From positions 124,001-188,000 of the forward strand of contig CAWIWV010000002.1 of NCBI GenBank assembly GCA_963839925.1: 64,000 nucleotides of DNA, given 5' to 3'. The DNA comes from Bog-756 sp963839925. Lineage in GTDB: Bacteria > Actinomycetota > Acidimicrobiia > Acidimicrobiales > RAAP-2. Shown here one piece after another: positions 24,889-33,144 of this stretch (within the stretch, counting starts at the first letter, position 1; each line of letters starts with the position of its first letter). The notes beneath the pieces were generated by a model that ran no database searches, was not told where the DNA came from, and was given only the letters and a program-made list of their open reading frames with translations. Made by a program: the position numbers and the translations under genes.

Positions 24889-25629
24889 ATGATCGAGACA
24901 GCCCTGTGGCGTCGGCTCTCCGCCGAATTCCTCGGATCGGCATTCCTCGCCGCCATCGTCATCGGCTCGGGGATTGCAGCCGAACGGCTGTCGCCGGGGA
25001 ACACCGGGCTGCAACTCTTGGAGAATGCGGCGGCCACGGCAACCGGCCTGTTCGCCATCATCTTGATGTTCGGCCCGGTTTCGGGTGGCCACTTCAACCC
25101 GTTGGTGTCCTTCGTGGATGCCTCGTTCGGCGGCATGAGCTGGCGAGATGCCTTCACCTATCTGCCCGCCCAGGTGACCGGATGCATGGCGGGCGCCGTG
25201 GTGGCCAACCTGATGTTCTCCCTCCCGGCTGCGGAGCTGTCGACGAAGCACCGCGCCTCACCGGCTCATTTCCTCTCCGAGGTCGTCGCGACGTTGGGAC
25301 TGTTACTGGTGATTTTCGCCCTGGCCAGATCGGGAAGATCCCGGAGCGCTCCGGCGGCGGTGGGGGCCTACATCGGGGCGGCCTACTTCTTCACGTCGTC
25401 CACGAGCTTCGCCAACCCGGCGATCACGGTCGGGCGAATGTTCTCCAACACGTTTGCCGGGATTGCCCCCTCGTCCGCTCCGAGCTTCGTTGCGGCCCAG
25501 TTGGTCGGCGGAGCGCTCGCCCTCGGAGCGATCCTCGTTCTCTATCCCAAGCTCTCGGCCAAAGAGGCGGGCGACATTCTCGTTCCCCACTCCGACCGGG
25601 TCTTGAACCCGTCCGAGGTCGTTCCGTGA
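24889..25629 (+). CDS. aqpS: Aquaglyceroporin-family channel, AqpS-like
   Basis: This 246-aa MIP channel has six hydrophobic segments and two half-helix loops. The first loop reads GHFNPLVSF (NPL in place of NPA) and the second FANPAITVGRMFSNTFAG, with intact NPA and the selectivity-filter Arg. AqpS in ars operons lets arsenite leave down its gradient after arsenate is reduced inside the cell. No ArsB or Acr3 pump is present, so this channel would be the exit route. It starts 7 bp after arsI, and arsC begins with a 4-base GTGA overlap at its end. Confidence 0.9.
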   Translation: MIETALWRRLSAEFLGSAFLAAIVIGSGIAAERLSPGNTGLQLLENAAATATGLFAIILMFGPVSGGHFNPLVSFVDASFGGMSWRDAFTYLPAQVTGCMAGAVVANLMFSLPAAELSTKHRASPAHFLSEVVATLGLLLVIFALARSGRSRSAPAAVGAYIGAAYFFTSSTSFANPAITVGRMFSNTFAGIAPSSAPSFVAAQLVGGALALGAILVLYPKLSAKEAGDILVPHSDRVLNPSEVVP

Positions 25630-26051
25630 CGACGGAGCGCCCCGAGGTGCTCTTCCTCTGCGTGCACAACGCGGGAAGATCACAGATGGCCGCGGCTTTC
25701 CTCTCCGAAAAGGCGGGGGCTCGTGTCGTCGTGCACTCGGCCGGTTCCGCACCGGGCGAAACGCTCAATCCGGCCGTGGTCTCCGCAATGGCCGAGTTGG
25801 GAATCGACATCGCGACAGAGAAGCCGAAGCGGATCACCGACCAGATGGGCGAGAGCGCGGACGTGATCGTGACCATGGGCTGCGGCGATGCCTGTCCGGT
25901 CTACCCCGGCAAGCGCTACCTCGACTGGGAGCTGCCCGACCCGGCCGGGAAGTCACTCGACGAGGTCCGATCCATTCGTGACGAGATAGAAGTGCACGTC
26001 GAATCGCTGCTCGCTGAACTGCTCGCCGATCACCCGCGACAGGATGGTTGA
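25626..26051 (+). CDS. arsC: Arsenate reductase, low-molecular-weight phosphatase type
   Basis: This 141-aa enzyme reduces As(V) to As(III). The nucleophile loop CVHNAGRS (Cys12, Arg18) is the LMW-phosphatase CX5R motif. MGCGDACPVYPGKRYLDWELPDP carries Cys86 and Cys90 and the Asp general acid. The GCGDACP block resembles actinobacterial ArsC enzymes that couple to mycothiol or thioredoxin; sequence alone does not settle which reductant is used. The GTG start overlaps the aqpS stop, so it is co-translated. It ends the ars operon; the DUF2252 gene begins 43 bp later. Confidence 0.92.
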   Translation: MTTERPEVLFLCVHNAGRSQMAAAFLSEKAGARVVVHSAGSAPGETLNPAVVSAMAELGIDIATEKPKRITDQMGESADVIVTMGCGDACPVYPGKRYLDWELPDPAGKSLDEVRSIRDEIEVHVESLLAELLADHPRQDG

Positions 26052-26094
26052 CCCGATTTTGGGTGAAACTGGACGACGTGGAAGGTGATCACCC

Positions 26095-27489
26095 GTGAGC
26101 ACCAACACCGAGGGGCGTGGGCCGACCACACCGGTGGCGGCCCGCCACGACAACGCAGCCTCAGCCGACGAACGCCGTGACTTCGGACGTCAGGCCCGGG
26201 TGCTGGCGCCTCGGGAGGGTCTCGGCCAGTGGGAGGAGCAGTCGCGAGGCCACGAGCCCATCGACACACTGCTTGCCCAGAACGACATCCGCCTCGCCGA
26301 GGTCGTCCCCCTCCGGCACCAGCGCATGGCCGCCTCCCCGTGGAACTTCTACCGGGGTGCAGCGGCGGTGATGGCGGCGGACCTGGCGTCACGACCGCAC
26401 AGCCGGCTGGAGGTACAACTCTGTGGAGACGCCCACGTTCTGAACTTCGGCCTCTGGGCCACGCCCGAACGGCGCCTCAACTTCGACCTGCGCGACTTCG
26501 ACGAGACGCTGCCCGGACCCTTCGAGTGGGATGTGGCGCGGCTGGCTGCGAGCATCGTCGTGGCAGCTCGGGACAACGGTCTCAAGCGCGGTGTCTCTGA
26601 CGCCGCGGTCACGGCGGCGGTCGACGAGTACCGATCGCGCATGCGGCACTATGCCAAGCTGGCGGAGATCGACATCTGGTACGACGGCATGCAGGTCGAT
26701 CGCTTCGTCGATTTCTTCGACACAGCCGACCGTGGGTCGGTCACCGTGCAGATCGAACGGGGAAGGAAGCGTCGGACCAACCGGGGCGCCTACGACAAGC
26801 TCGCCGCGGTCTCGAGCGGCCGGCCGCGCATCACCACCCAGCCGCCGCTGCGGGTCAGGATCGATGATCTCGAGCAGGGTGACATCGTCGAGCACCTACT
26901 CGGGGAGTACCGCCAGACCCTCCAAGAGGACCGGCGGGCTCTGTTCGATCGCTTCACCCCGGTCGACGTCGTCCGGCAAGTGGTCGGGGTGGGCAGCGTC
27001 GGCATGGTCGTCTACCTGGTGCTCCTCATGGGCCGCTCCGGCACCGACCCTCTGTTCCTGCAGTGCAAGCAAGCAGGCCCCTCCGTCTACGAAGCGCACA
27101 CCTATCCCGACACCCACGGGCATCACGGTGCCCGGGTCATCGCCGGAAAACGAATGGTGCAGAGCGCGACCGACATCTTCGTCGGATGGGGCTCCCTGGC
27201 CGATCGCGACTACTACGTGCGCCAGTACCGGGACATGAAGATCATCCCCACGACCGACCTGATCGCGCCGGTGCTGTCCGAGTTCGCAATGGCATGCGGC
27301 CATGCGCTTGCCCGCGCCCACGCTCGATCCGGTGACCCGGTTGCGATCAACGCCTACATCGGCAAGGGCCCCACGTTCACCAAGGCCATGCGTCGGTTCG
27401 CCCGCAGCTACGCAGACCAGACCGAGCGCGACCACGAACAGCTCGTCTCGGCCATCCGTCGAGGTCGAGTGCACGTACCCCCGAACTGA
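26095..27489 (+). CDS. DUF2252 family protein
   Basis: The 464-aa cytoplasmic protein is recognisable as DUF2252 by FYRGAAAVMAADLASRP, LCGDAHVLNFGLWATPERRLNFDLRDFDET near residues 105-134, and WDVARLAASIVVAARDNGL. Later blocks are FLQCKQAGPSVYE and GHALARAHARSGDP. The GDAHxxNFG and FDxxDFDE motifs recall the catalytic loop of aminoglycoside phosphotransferase/kinase-like folds, but activity is not established. The GTG start follows a GGAAGG-like site. It lies 43 bp after arsC and could be cotranscribed, although no link between DUF2252 and arsenic is known to me. It is convergent with the epimerase gene downstream. Confidence 0.87.
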   Translation: MSTNTEGRGPTTPVAARHDNAASADERRDFGRQARVLAPREGLGQWEEQSRGHEPIDTLLAQNDIRLAEVVPLRHQRMAASPWNFYRGAAAVMAADLASRPHSRLEVQLCGDAHVLNFGLWATPERRLNFDLRDFDETLPGPFEWDVARLAASIVVAARDNGLKRGVSDAAVTAAVDEYRSRMRHYAKLAEIDIWYDGMQVDRFVDFFDTADRGSVTVQIERGRKRRTNRGAYDKLAAVSSGRPRITTQPPLRVRIDDLEQGDIVEHLLGEYRQTLQEDRRALFDRFTPVDVVRQVVGVGSVGMVVYLVLLMGRSGTDPLFLQCKQAGPSVYEAHTYPDTHGHHGARVIAGKRMVQSATDIFVGWGSLADRDYYVRQYRDMKIIPTTDLIAPVLSEFAMACGHALARAHARSGDPVAINAYIGKGPTFTKAMRRFARSYADQTERDHEQLVSAIRRGRVHVPPN

Positions 27490-27522
27490 AGTGGAACTGC
27501 CCTCTGATCCGGGATTGTCGGA

Positions 27523-28485
27523 TCAGGCGGACGTGCCGTCGAGTCGTCGCCTGACGAACTCCAACACCGCAGCAGTGCCGGCTCCGAGCTCCGTCCACGA
27601 AGTCCAGCCGAGGTGGATTCCGGCACGAGCGGGGTCGACCGCGTTGCGCATGAGCTCCCCGGGGCGCAACGGCTTGCGGTCGACCTGGCCTTCCACTCCG
27701 GCCTGGACTGCCATCTCGGCGTAGAGCTCGTTCACCGAGGTCTCCCTGCCGGTGCCGATGTTGCAGACCAGTCCGCCCCCTTTGGTCGCCGCACGGACGA
27801 ACGCGTCGACCACGTCGTCGACGAACACGAAATCGCGGGTCTGCTTCCCGTCACCGAAGATCGTCACCGGTTCGCCCCGCAGGAGCCGCTCGGCGAAGAT
27901 GGCAACCACACCTGCCTCACCGTGAGGATCCTGCCGGGGTCCGTAGACGTTGGCCAACGCCAGCGCCGAGAACTCGATCGAATGGAGCTCTCGATAGGCG
28001 ATCAGGTAGTCGATCGCCGCCTTCTTCGACACCCCGTACGGGGAGAGCGGGTGGTGCGGCTGTGACTCCTTGATCGGGATCTCCGAATGGTCGGGCTCCC
28101 CGTAGAGCGTCCCTCCGCTCGCAGCGAAGACCACCCGCTTCGACCCGGCCTGACGGGCGCCTTCGAGCACCCGCAGGGTTCCGAGCACGTTCACCTCGGC
28201 ATCGAACACCGGATCGGCGACCGAGACCCGAACGTCTGCCTGCGCGGCAAGATGGAACACCACCTCGGGTCGACGGCGCACCATCAGCTCGGACACCTCG
28301 GGCGAGCGAACGTCCATTTGGTGAACCGTCAGCTGGTGGCCCGCCGACCCCCGGGCGTCAGCGAGGTTCGCGAGTGTGCCACTCGAGAGATCGTCGACGA
28401 CGTCGACGGTGTGTCCTTCGGCCAGAAGGCGGTCCACCAGGTTCGAACCGATGAACCCCGCCCCGCCGGTCACCAGCACCTGCAC
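27523..28485 (-). CDS. GalE-like NAD-dependent UDP-sugar epimerase
   Basis: This extended SDR of 320 aa probably interconverts UDP-glucose and UDP-galactose or a related pair. The start VQVLVTGGAGFIGSNLVDRLL has the Rossmann GxxGxxG, and FAASGGTLYG with SPYGVSKKA supplies the Ser and the YxxxK catalytic residues. LANVYGPRQDPHGEAGVVAIF and GDGKQTRDFVFVDDVVDAF are typical of UDP-glucose 4-epimerases. I chose the GTG at 28485, 2 bp after the stop of the nucleotidyltransferase gene; a longer frame upstream is only an overlap with it. It is last in a minus-strand cluster of nucleotide-sugar genes. Exact sugar specificity is uncertain. Confidence 0.8.
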   Translation of the reverse strand: MQVLVTGGAGFIGSNLVDRLLAEGHTVDVVDDLSSGTLANLADARGSAGHQLTVHQMDVRSPEVSELMVRRRPEVVFHLAAQADVRVSVADPVFDAEVNVLGTLRVLEGARQAGSKRVVFAASGGTLYGEPDHSEIPIKESQPHHPLSPYGVSKKAAIDYLIAYRELHSIEFSALALANVYGPRQDPHGEAGVVAIFAERLLRGEPVTIFGDGKQTRDFVFVDDVVDAFVRAATKGGGLVCNIGTGRETSVNELYAEMAVQAGVEGQVDRKPLRPGELMRNAVDPARAGIHLGWTSWTELGAGTAAVLEFVRRRLDGTSA

Positions 28486-28487
28486 GT

Positions 28488-29579
28488 TCAGACCCCCGCC
28501 GCGATCCGTTCTCCGTCGATGACGGTGCCTGAAGCGGTGACGGCCCCCGCCCCGATCACCGAAAGAGCGTGGATCACGCACCGTTGGCCGACGATCGCCT
28601 CCGGTCCGATCACCGAACCCTCGACTCGGGCCGTGGATGCCACGCGTGCACCGGGCAGCAACACCGAGCCGATCACCGCGGCGCCTTCCTCGACCACGCA
28701 ACCAGCACCGATCACCGACTCCTCGACCATCGCCCCGGCCGCAACCGATGCGCCGCGGCCGAGAAGCGAACGGGCGACCGCCGCACTCTGCACGTCGACG
28801 TCTCCGATCCGCCAGACGCCCGGGCCGATCGAGGGGTCCAGCTCCGCGCCCGGGGCGGGAGGCCCGGGCCGACGACCCAAGATCAGATCGCGATGAGCAC
28901 GGAGATAGGCGTCCGGCGTTCCGGTGTCCAACCAGTACGCGTCCGATCCCTTGGCGAACAACGTGCCGTCCTCGACCATCGACGGGAAGGTCTGTCGTTC
29001 GACCGAGACCCGGATGTCGGGTTGGATTCGATCCAGCACTGACGGCTCGAGCACGTAGGTGCCGGCGTTGATCAGATTGGTCGGCGCTTCGTCGCGAGGC
29101 GGCTTTTCGATAAATGCCTGAACTCGTCCATCGTCGTCGGTCGGAACGACTCCGAAGGCGCTCGGGTCCTCGACCGGGGTCAGGGCGATCGTGGCTTCAG
29201 CACCGCGGATCCGGTGGAACTCGATCAGCTCGCCCAGATCCGCGTCGGTGAGCACGTCGCCGTTCAAGACGAGGAACGTCTCGTCGATGTCACCGTGGGT
29301 GGCGGCGAAGCGAATGGCGCCTGCGGTGTCGAGTGGCTCCGGTTCGACCGCGTACACCAACCGCACACCGGCGATCGTGCCATCGGGGTAGGCATTGATG
29401 AACCGGTCGGGGCGGTAGCCGAGTGACAGGACGGCTTCTTCGATCCCGTAGCCGGCGAGCTGGCCGACCACTCGCTCGATCATCGGCTGTTCCACGATCG
29501 GAAGCATCTGCTTCGGGACGGTCAACGTCAGGGGGCGCAGGCGCGTGCCTTCGCCACCCACCAGGATCACCGCTCTCAC
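28488..29579 (-). CDS. Mannose-1-phosphate guanylyltransferase-like nucleotidyltransferase
   Basis: This 363-aa sugar nucleotidyltransferase probably makes GDP-mannose from mannose-1-P and GTP. The signature VRAVILVGGEGTRLRPLTLTVPKQMLPI holds the nucleotide-binding GGxGTRL and Lys. FLVLNGDVLTDADL gives the metal-binding Asp. FIEKPPRDEAPTNLINAGTYVLEP is also typical. Residues from about 270 form left-handed beta-helix hexapeptide repeats (SVIGAGCVVEEGAAVIGSV), as in the actinobacterial GDP-mannose enzymes. The GTG start overlaps the stop of the membrane-anchored protein gene. Synteny with Rv3264c-Rv3265c (from memory) favours mannose over glucose, but dTDP-glucose synthesis is possible since no rmlA is seen. 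Confidence 0.85.
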   Translation of the reverse strand: MRAVILVGGEGTRLRPLTLTVPKQMLPIVEQPMIERVVGQLAGYGIEEAVLSLGYRPDRFINAYPDGTIAGVRLVYAVEPEPLDTAGAIRFAATHGDIDETFLVLNGDVLTDADLGELIEFHRIRGAEATIALTPVEDPSAFGVVPTDDDGRVQAFIEKPPRDEAPTNLINAGTYVLEPSVLDRIQPDIRVSVERQTFPSMVEDGTLFAKGSDAYWLDTGTPDAYLRAHRDLILGRRPGPPAPGAELDPSIGPGVWRIGDVDVQSAAVARSLLGRGASVAAGAMVEESVIGAGCVVEEGAAVIGSVLLPGARVASTARVEGSVIGPEAIVGQRCVIHALSVIGAGAVTASGTVIDGERIAAGV

Positions 29580-30397
29580 TTGCTGGTTCCGCCGGAGTTC
29601 TTTGCTGTCGTCGTTGCGGTGCTGGAGGGGACGGTCGTCGCGGTGGGCGGTGCCGTGGTCGGGGTGGCCGACGGCACCGTGGTGGGCAGGGTCGTCGTGG
29701 TGGACGCACCCTGGGACAGGGAGGACAACAAGGCGGTGATCGAGGAGGCGGGAGGCTTCGGAACCGTCGAGGTTGCCGGCACGAACGCCATGGTGACGAG
29801 TTGGCCGTTCTTCCACAAGAGGTCGCCCGGCTCCCCGCTGGTCTCGCTCCCCTTCCCCTTCGATTCGAAGTTGTTCCAACTGTCGACGATGACCACACCA
29901 GGCTTGCCGTGATCAGGAGTGCCCTTCGGACAGACATCTCCGTTGGTCCAGGTCTGCTTGCCCGGGTACTTCAGGCTGGATGAGGACAACTCGAGTCCCT
30001 TGTACCCGGAGACGAACTTGCCCAAGGTTGCATTGGCACCGGACTCCGAACTGTTCTGCGGTGCGATGGTGACCACACCGTCCTGGCCGGCGGTCAGACC
30101 CGTCGTCTTGGTGTTCGTACTCGGAGGGAGAGACGGTTGGATCGTGCCGCAGATGTCGGTTGCGAGCGCAGCGTGCCAGACCTGGCTGGTGGTGGGGGGA
30201 CCGGCTGACGAGACCGTCTGGTGCGTGCGCTGGTACCGACTGAATCCGATCAGGATCAGGCCCACGACGCAGATCAGGATCAAGCTCGCGTACCAGTTGA
30301 CCGGCATCTGACCGCGGTAGGTCCGTCCACCACCGGTGGTGGCGGCGCGCTCGACCCATTTGCCGGTCGAGTTCCTACCCGTCGAGTCTTTGGCCAT
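29576..30397 (-). CDS. Membrane-anchored Ser/Thr/Pro-rich protein of unknown function
   Basis: This 273-aa protein has a basic cytoplasmic N-terminus (residues 1-33, with GGGRTYRGQMPVNWYA), one membrane segment at about 34-50 (SLILICVVGLILIGFS), and an outside domain of about 150 residues. That domain has two Cys (DICGTIQPSL, GDVCPKGTPDHGK) that may form a disulfide and the block GVVIVDSWNNFES. The last 60 residues are almost only Thr, Ser, Pro, Ala and Val, a likely wall-spanning or glycosylated stalk. I know no family. Its 3' end overlaps the GDP-mannose pyrophosphorylase start, and wbbL lies just upstream, so it is part of the glycan operon. The ATG at 30397 was chosen; the frame upstream of it overlaps wbbL. 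Confidence 0.72.
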   Translation of the reverse strand: MAKDSTGRNSTGKWVERAATTGGGRTYRGQMPVNWYASLILICVVGLILIGFSRYQRTHQTVSSAGPPTTSQVWHAALATDICGTIQPSLPPSTNTKTTGLTAGQDGVVTIAPQNSSESGANATLGKFVSGYKGLELSSSSLKYPGKQTWTNGDVCPKGTPDHGKPGVVIVDSWNNFESKGKGSETSGEPGDLLWKNGQLVTMAFVPATSTVPKPPASSITALLSSLSQGASTTTTLPTTVPSATPTTAPPTATTVPSSTATTTAKNSGGTSK

Positions 30398-30447
30398 GAT
30401 CGGACGACACCCTACAGCCTGGGATCGAGCGGTTCGGTCGGTCCAGC

Positions 30448-31386
30448 TCAGCCCCGAGTCACCCTGGCGATGCAGGCCAGGCAGGCCCGAACCCCGATGC
30501 CGAGTGCGACCACGGGCAGGAGCACCCGGCGCCATCCTGTCGACGACCGGGAGGCGAACCGGAAGAGCGAACGGTGGTGTTCGGCGATCATCCGGAACGG
30601 GTGGTGCTCGGTCGACACCCCCTGGAGGTGGGTCACTTCCGCCGAGGGCAGGTACAACACCCGCCACCCGACACGACCGAGACGCCAGCAGAGGTCGACG
30701 TCCTCGGCGTACATGAAATAGGACTCGTCGAACCCGCCGACCTGTTCGAACGCCGACCTCCGGACCAGAAAGCAGGCCCCCGAGACCCAGTCGACCGTCT
30801 CGGACTTGGCACCCGCGCCCTCTGCGCCGTCAGGGCCGTCGAGGTGTGACTGGTGGTACGCCCGGGTGAAGGGGTTGTCAGGGAGGAAGATTCCCAACAG
30901 GCCGTGTCCCGCCGCCTGGATCAGGTTGGGGAACCGCCGAGCCGAGGGATACCGCTTTCCCTGGGCATCGCGGATCAACGGCCCGACGAGGGCACACCCC
31001 GGATCGTCGACCAAGGAAGCGAGGAGAGCGGCGAGCGTTCCCGGGTGAACGTCGAGATCGGGATTGCACACCAGCAGGAAAGGGGCGGTCGTGGCAGCGG
31101 CTCCTCGGTTTGCCGCCGCTCCGTATCCGAGGTTCGATCCCGGGGCCACGACCTCCACGTCGGGGAATCGGTCACCTACCTCGCGCAGCGAGCCGTCCGA
31201 CGATCCGTTGTCGACCACCACCAACTCGGCCGGGGATTCCTCACGGAGCTGCGCGACGCAGTGGGCGAGCGCGGGTCCCGATTGAAAGTTGACGACCACC
31301 GCGGCGACCGCCTGGTCGACCTCCGGTGCGACCGCGCGGGGACCGTCGGAGCCCTCGCCCGCGAGCCCGCTCGGGCGCCCGATCAC
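30448..31386 (-). CDS. wbbL: GT2 rhamnosyltransferase-like glycosyltransferase (WbbL-like)
   Basis: This 312-aa inverting GT-A enzyme has VAAVVVNFQSGPALAHCV near residues 27-44, the donor motif VVVDNGSSDGSL, PGSNLGYGAAANRGA, and LLVCNPDLDVHPG with the metal-binding Asp residues. GGFDESYFMYAEDVDLCWRL near 220-239 is the acceptor/base block of WbbL-type rhamnosyltransferases. Mycobacterial WbbL adds L-rhamnose to decaprenyl-PP-GlcNAc, the linker of wall polysaccharide. The same genes lie nearby here (rmlD, rmlB-like, guanylyltransferase). A hydrophobic C-terminal stretch (VLLPVVALGIGVRACLACIA) may anchor it. It overlaps the DPM-like gene by 4 bases. Confidence 0.8.
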   Translation of the reverse strand: MIGRPSGLAGEGSDGPRAVAPEVDQAVAAVVVNFQSGPALAHCVAQLREESPAELVVVDNGSSDGSLREVGDRFPDVEVVAPGSNLGYGAAANRGAAATTAPFLLVCNPDLDVHPGTLAALLASLVDDPGCALVGPLIRDAQGKRYPSARRFPNLIQAAGHGLLGIFLPDNPFTRAYHQSHLDGPDGAEGAGAKSETVDWVSGACFLVRRSAFEQVGGFDESYFMYAEDVDLCWRLGRVGWRVLYLPSAEVTHLQGVSTEHHPFRMIAEHHRSLFRFASRSSTGWRRVLLPVVALGIGVRACLACIARVTRG

Positions 31387-32150
31387 CTGTCGGGCGGGGT
31401 GAAGCGGAACTTGATCAACGCCTTGAGCGCGCCGAACCCGTCCCGCCAGGTGATCTTCTTCCCCTCGTCGGCTTCCCGCCCCGCATACGAGATCGGGACC
31501 TCGTAGATCCGGTACCCGCGGCGGAGAACCTTCGCGGTGATCTCCGGTTCGAAGTCGAACCGATTCGACTGGATGGTGATCCCTTCGAGCACTCGCCGGT
31601 CGAAGAGCTTGTAGCAGGTCTCCATGTCCGACAGGGTCGACGAGTAGAGCAGGTTGGTCACGAGGGACAGGAACCGGTTCCCGATCCAGTGCAGCGGCAT
31701 CATGTTCTTGCGCTCGCCGGTGAACCGGCTGCCGTAGACGACCCGGGACTTTCCCCGCAGGATCGGGTCGAGCAGCTTCGACCAGTCGGCGGGGTCGTAC
31801 TCGAGATCGGCGTCCTGGATGAGCACGAGGTCCCCGCGCACCGCTTCGAGTCCGGTGCGGATGGCTGCGCCCTTGCCCTGGTTCTGGTGGTGGTTGATGA
31901 TCCGGACCGTCGAGTCTCCCATCGCGGCGAGGACCTTGTCCGTCCCGTCCGAGGATCCGTCGTCGACCACGATGACCTCGACCTCCAGCGGAATCTCGAC
32001 CGCCTTGATCCGCCTGATCACCTCGGCGACCGTCGAGCGCTCGTTGAACACGGGCACGATGACCGACAACAGCGAGTAGCCGTCGTGCCCGCCGTCGTCC
32101 TCAAAGGGACCGGAGCCCCCGGCCGATCCGTTCCCTCCTACGTGGCTCAT
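31383..32150 (-). CDS. Polyprenyl-phosphate mannosyltransferase-like GT2 (DPM1/Ppm1-like)
   Basis: This 255-aa soluble GT2 enzyme has LLSVIVPVFNERSTVAEVIRRI, VIVVDDGSSDGTDKVL, GKGAAIRTGLEAVRGDLVLIQDADLEYDP and the acceptor block DMETCYKLFDR. The pattern, with no membrane domain, matches the group that moves a hexose from GDP- or UDP-sugar to a polyprenyl phosphate on the cytoplasmic face. The lipid-linked sugar would then feed GT-C enzymes such as the large membrane proteins in this window. Residues 1-26 are a Gly/Asp-rich extension. It lies between wbbL and the UDP-xylose synthase gene in one transcript. Confidence 0.8.
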   Translation of the reverse strand: MSHVGGNGSAGGSGPFEDDGGHDGYSLLSVIVPVFNERSTVAEVIRRIKAVEIPLEVEVIVVDDGSSDGTDKVLAAMGDSTVRIINHHQNQGKGAAIRTGLEAVRGDLVLIQDADLEYDPADWSKLLDPILRGKSRVVYGSRFTGERKNMMPLHWIGNRFLSLVTNLLYSSTLSDMETCYKLFDRRVLEGITIQSNRFDFEPEITAKVLRRGYRIYEVPISYAGREADEGKKITWRDGFGALKALIKFRFTPPDR

Positions 32151-32154
32151 CGCA

Positions 32155-33144
32155 TCACCTCGTCGCCTTCCCCGGCCGGCTCACCGACGGCAGCACAGGT
32201 GCGGCGATGCCTGCGTCATCCGCGAGATAGGCCGCGGTCCGGAGCAGTCCTTCCTCCAGATCGGTGGTGGGCTCCCACCCTAGTTCGGCTCTGGCCAGGG
32301 AGATGTCCGGCCGACGCCGCGTGGGATCGTCGGTCGGAAGGGGCGCGTGCTCGATGACGGAAGAGGATCCGAGCAGCTTCACGACGGTGCGCGCCAAGTC
32401 GAGGACGGTGTACTCGTCGGGGTTGCCGATGTTGATCGGGCCGGTCAGATCGGAGTCGAACAGCGCGAGCAACCCGCGTACCTCGTCGTCGACGAAACAA
32501 AGGCTCCTCGTCTGGCTTCCGTCGCCATAGACGGTGATCGGCTCCTGCCGCATGGCCTGGACCAAGAAGTTGGACACCACCCGTCCGTCCCCCGGTCGGA
32601 GCCGGGGTCCGTAGGTGTTGAAGATCCTGGCGATGCCGACATCGGCGCCGAGGGTTCGATGGTGCGCCATGCACAGTGCCTCGGCGAACCGTTTGGCCTC
32701 GTCGTAGACGCTGCGCGGACCCACCGGGTTCACATGACCCCAATACTCCTCCGACTGCGGATGCACCTCGGGATCGCCATAGACCTCACTGGTCGATGCC
32801 ATCACGAAGCGCGCGCCGTTGCGGTGACTGAGCTCGAGCCCCCGACGGGTTCCCTCGCTTCCGGTCGCGAGGGTATGGAGCGGCTGGGCCAGGTAGTCCG
32901 GTGGCGAGGCGGGGCTGGCCATGTTGAACACTCCGGAGATCGAGCCTTCCACCGGGATCGACTCCGAGACGTCGGCCTCCACCAACGTGAACTTGGGGTG
33001 CCCATCCCAGTGGGCGATGTTCGAGCGCCGACCAGTCGAGAAGTCGTCCACGCAGACGACCTCGTCCCCACGATCGATGAGGTGGTCACAGAGATGGGAC
33101 CCGAGGAACCCTGCACCCCCGAGCACGACCACCCGACCGCTCAC
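32155..33144 (-). CDS. uxs: UDP-glucuronate decarboxylase (UDP-xylose synthase)
   Basis: The enzyme converts UDP-glucuronate to UDP-xylose with bound NAD. Of 329 aa, VVVLGGAGFLGSHLCDHLI is the Rossmann start, FNMASPASPPDYLAQPLHTL is diagnostic for UXS, and MASTSEVYGDP with YDEAKRFAEAL gives Thr/Ser, Glu and YxxxK. RIFNTYGPRLRPGDGRVVSNFLVQAM is again typical. The GTG at 33144 overlaps the stop of the UDP-glucose dehydrogenase gene, the enzyme that supplies its substrate. A longer frame upstream only duplicates the end of that gene. Confidence 0.9.
   Translation of the reverse strand: MSGRVVVLGGAGFLGSHLCDHLIDRGDEVVCVDDFSTGRRSNIAHWDGHPKFTLVEADVSESIPVEGSISGVFNMASPASPPDYLAQPLHTLATGSEGTRRGLELSHRNGARFVMASTSEVYGDPEVHPQSEEYWGHVNPVGPRSVYDEAKRFAEALCMAHHRTLGADVGIARIFNTYGPRLRPGDGRVVSNFLVQAMRQEPITVYGDGSQTRSLCFVDDEVRGLLALFDSDLTGPINIGNPDEYTVLDLARTVVKLLGSSSVIEHAPLPTDDPTRRRPDISLARAELGWEPTTDLEEGLLRTAAYLADDAGIAAPVLPSVSRPGKATR

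Noticed and set aside
23997..27489. Integrative mobile element carrying the ars genes
   Set aside because: No integrase, transposase, terminal repeats, attachment site or tRNA is present at either edge, so only an insertion relative to expected synteny can be claimed.
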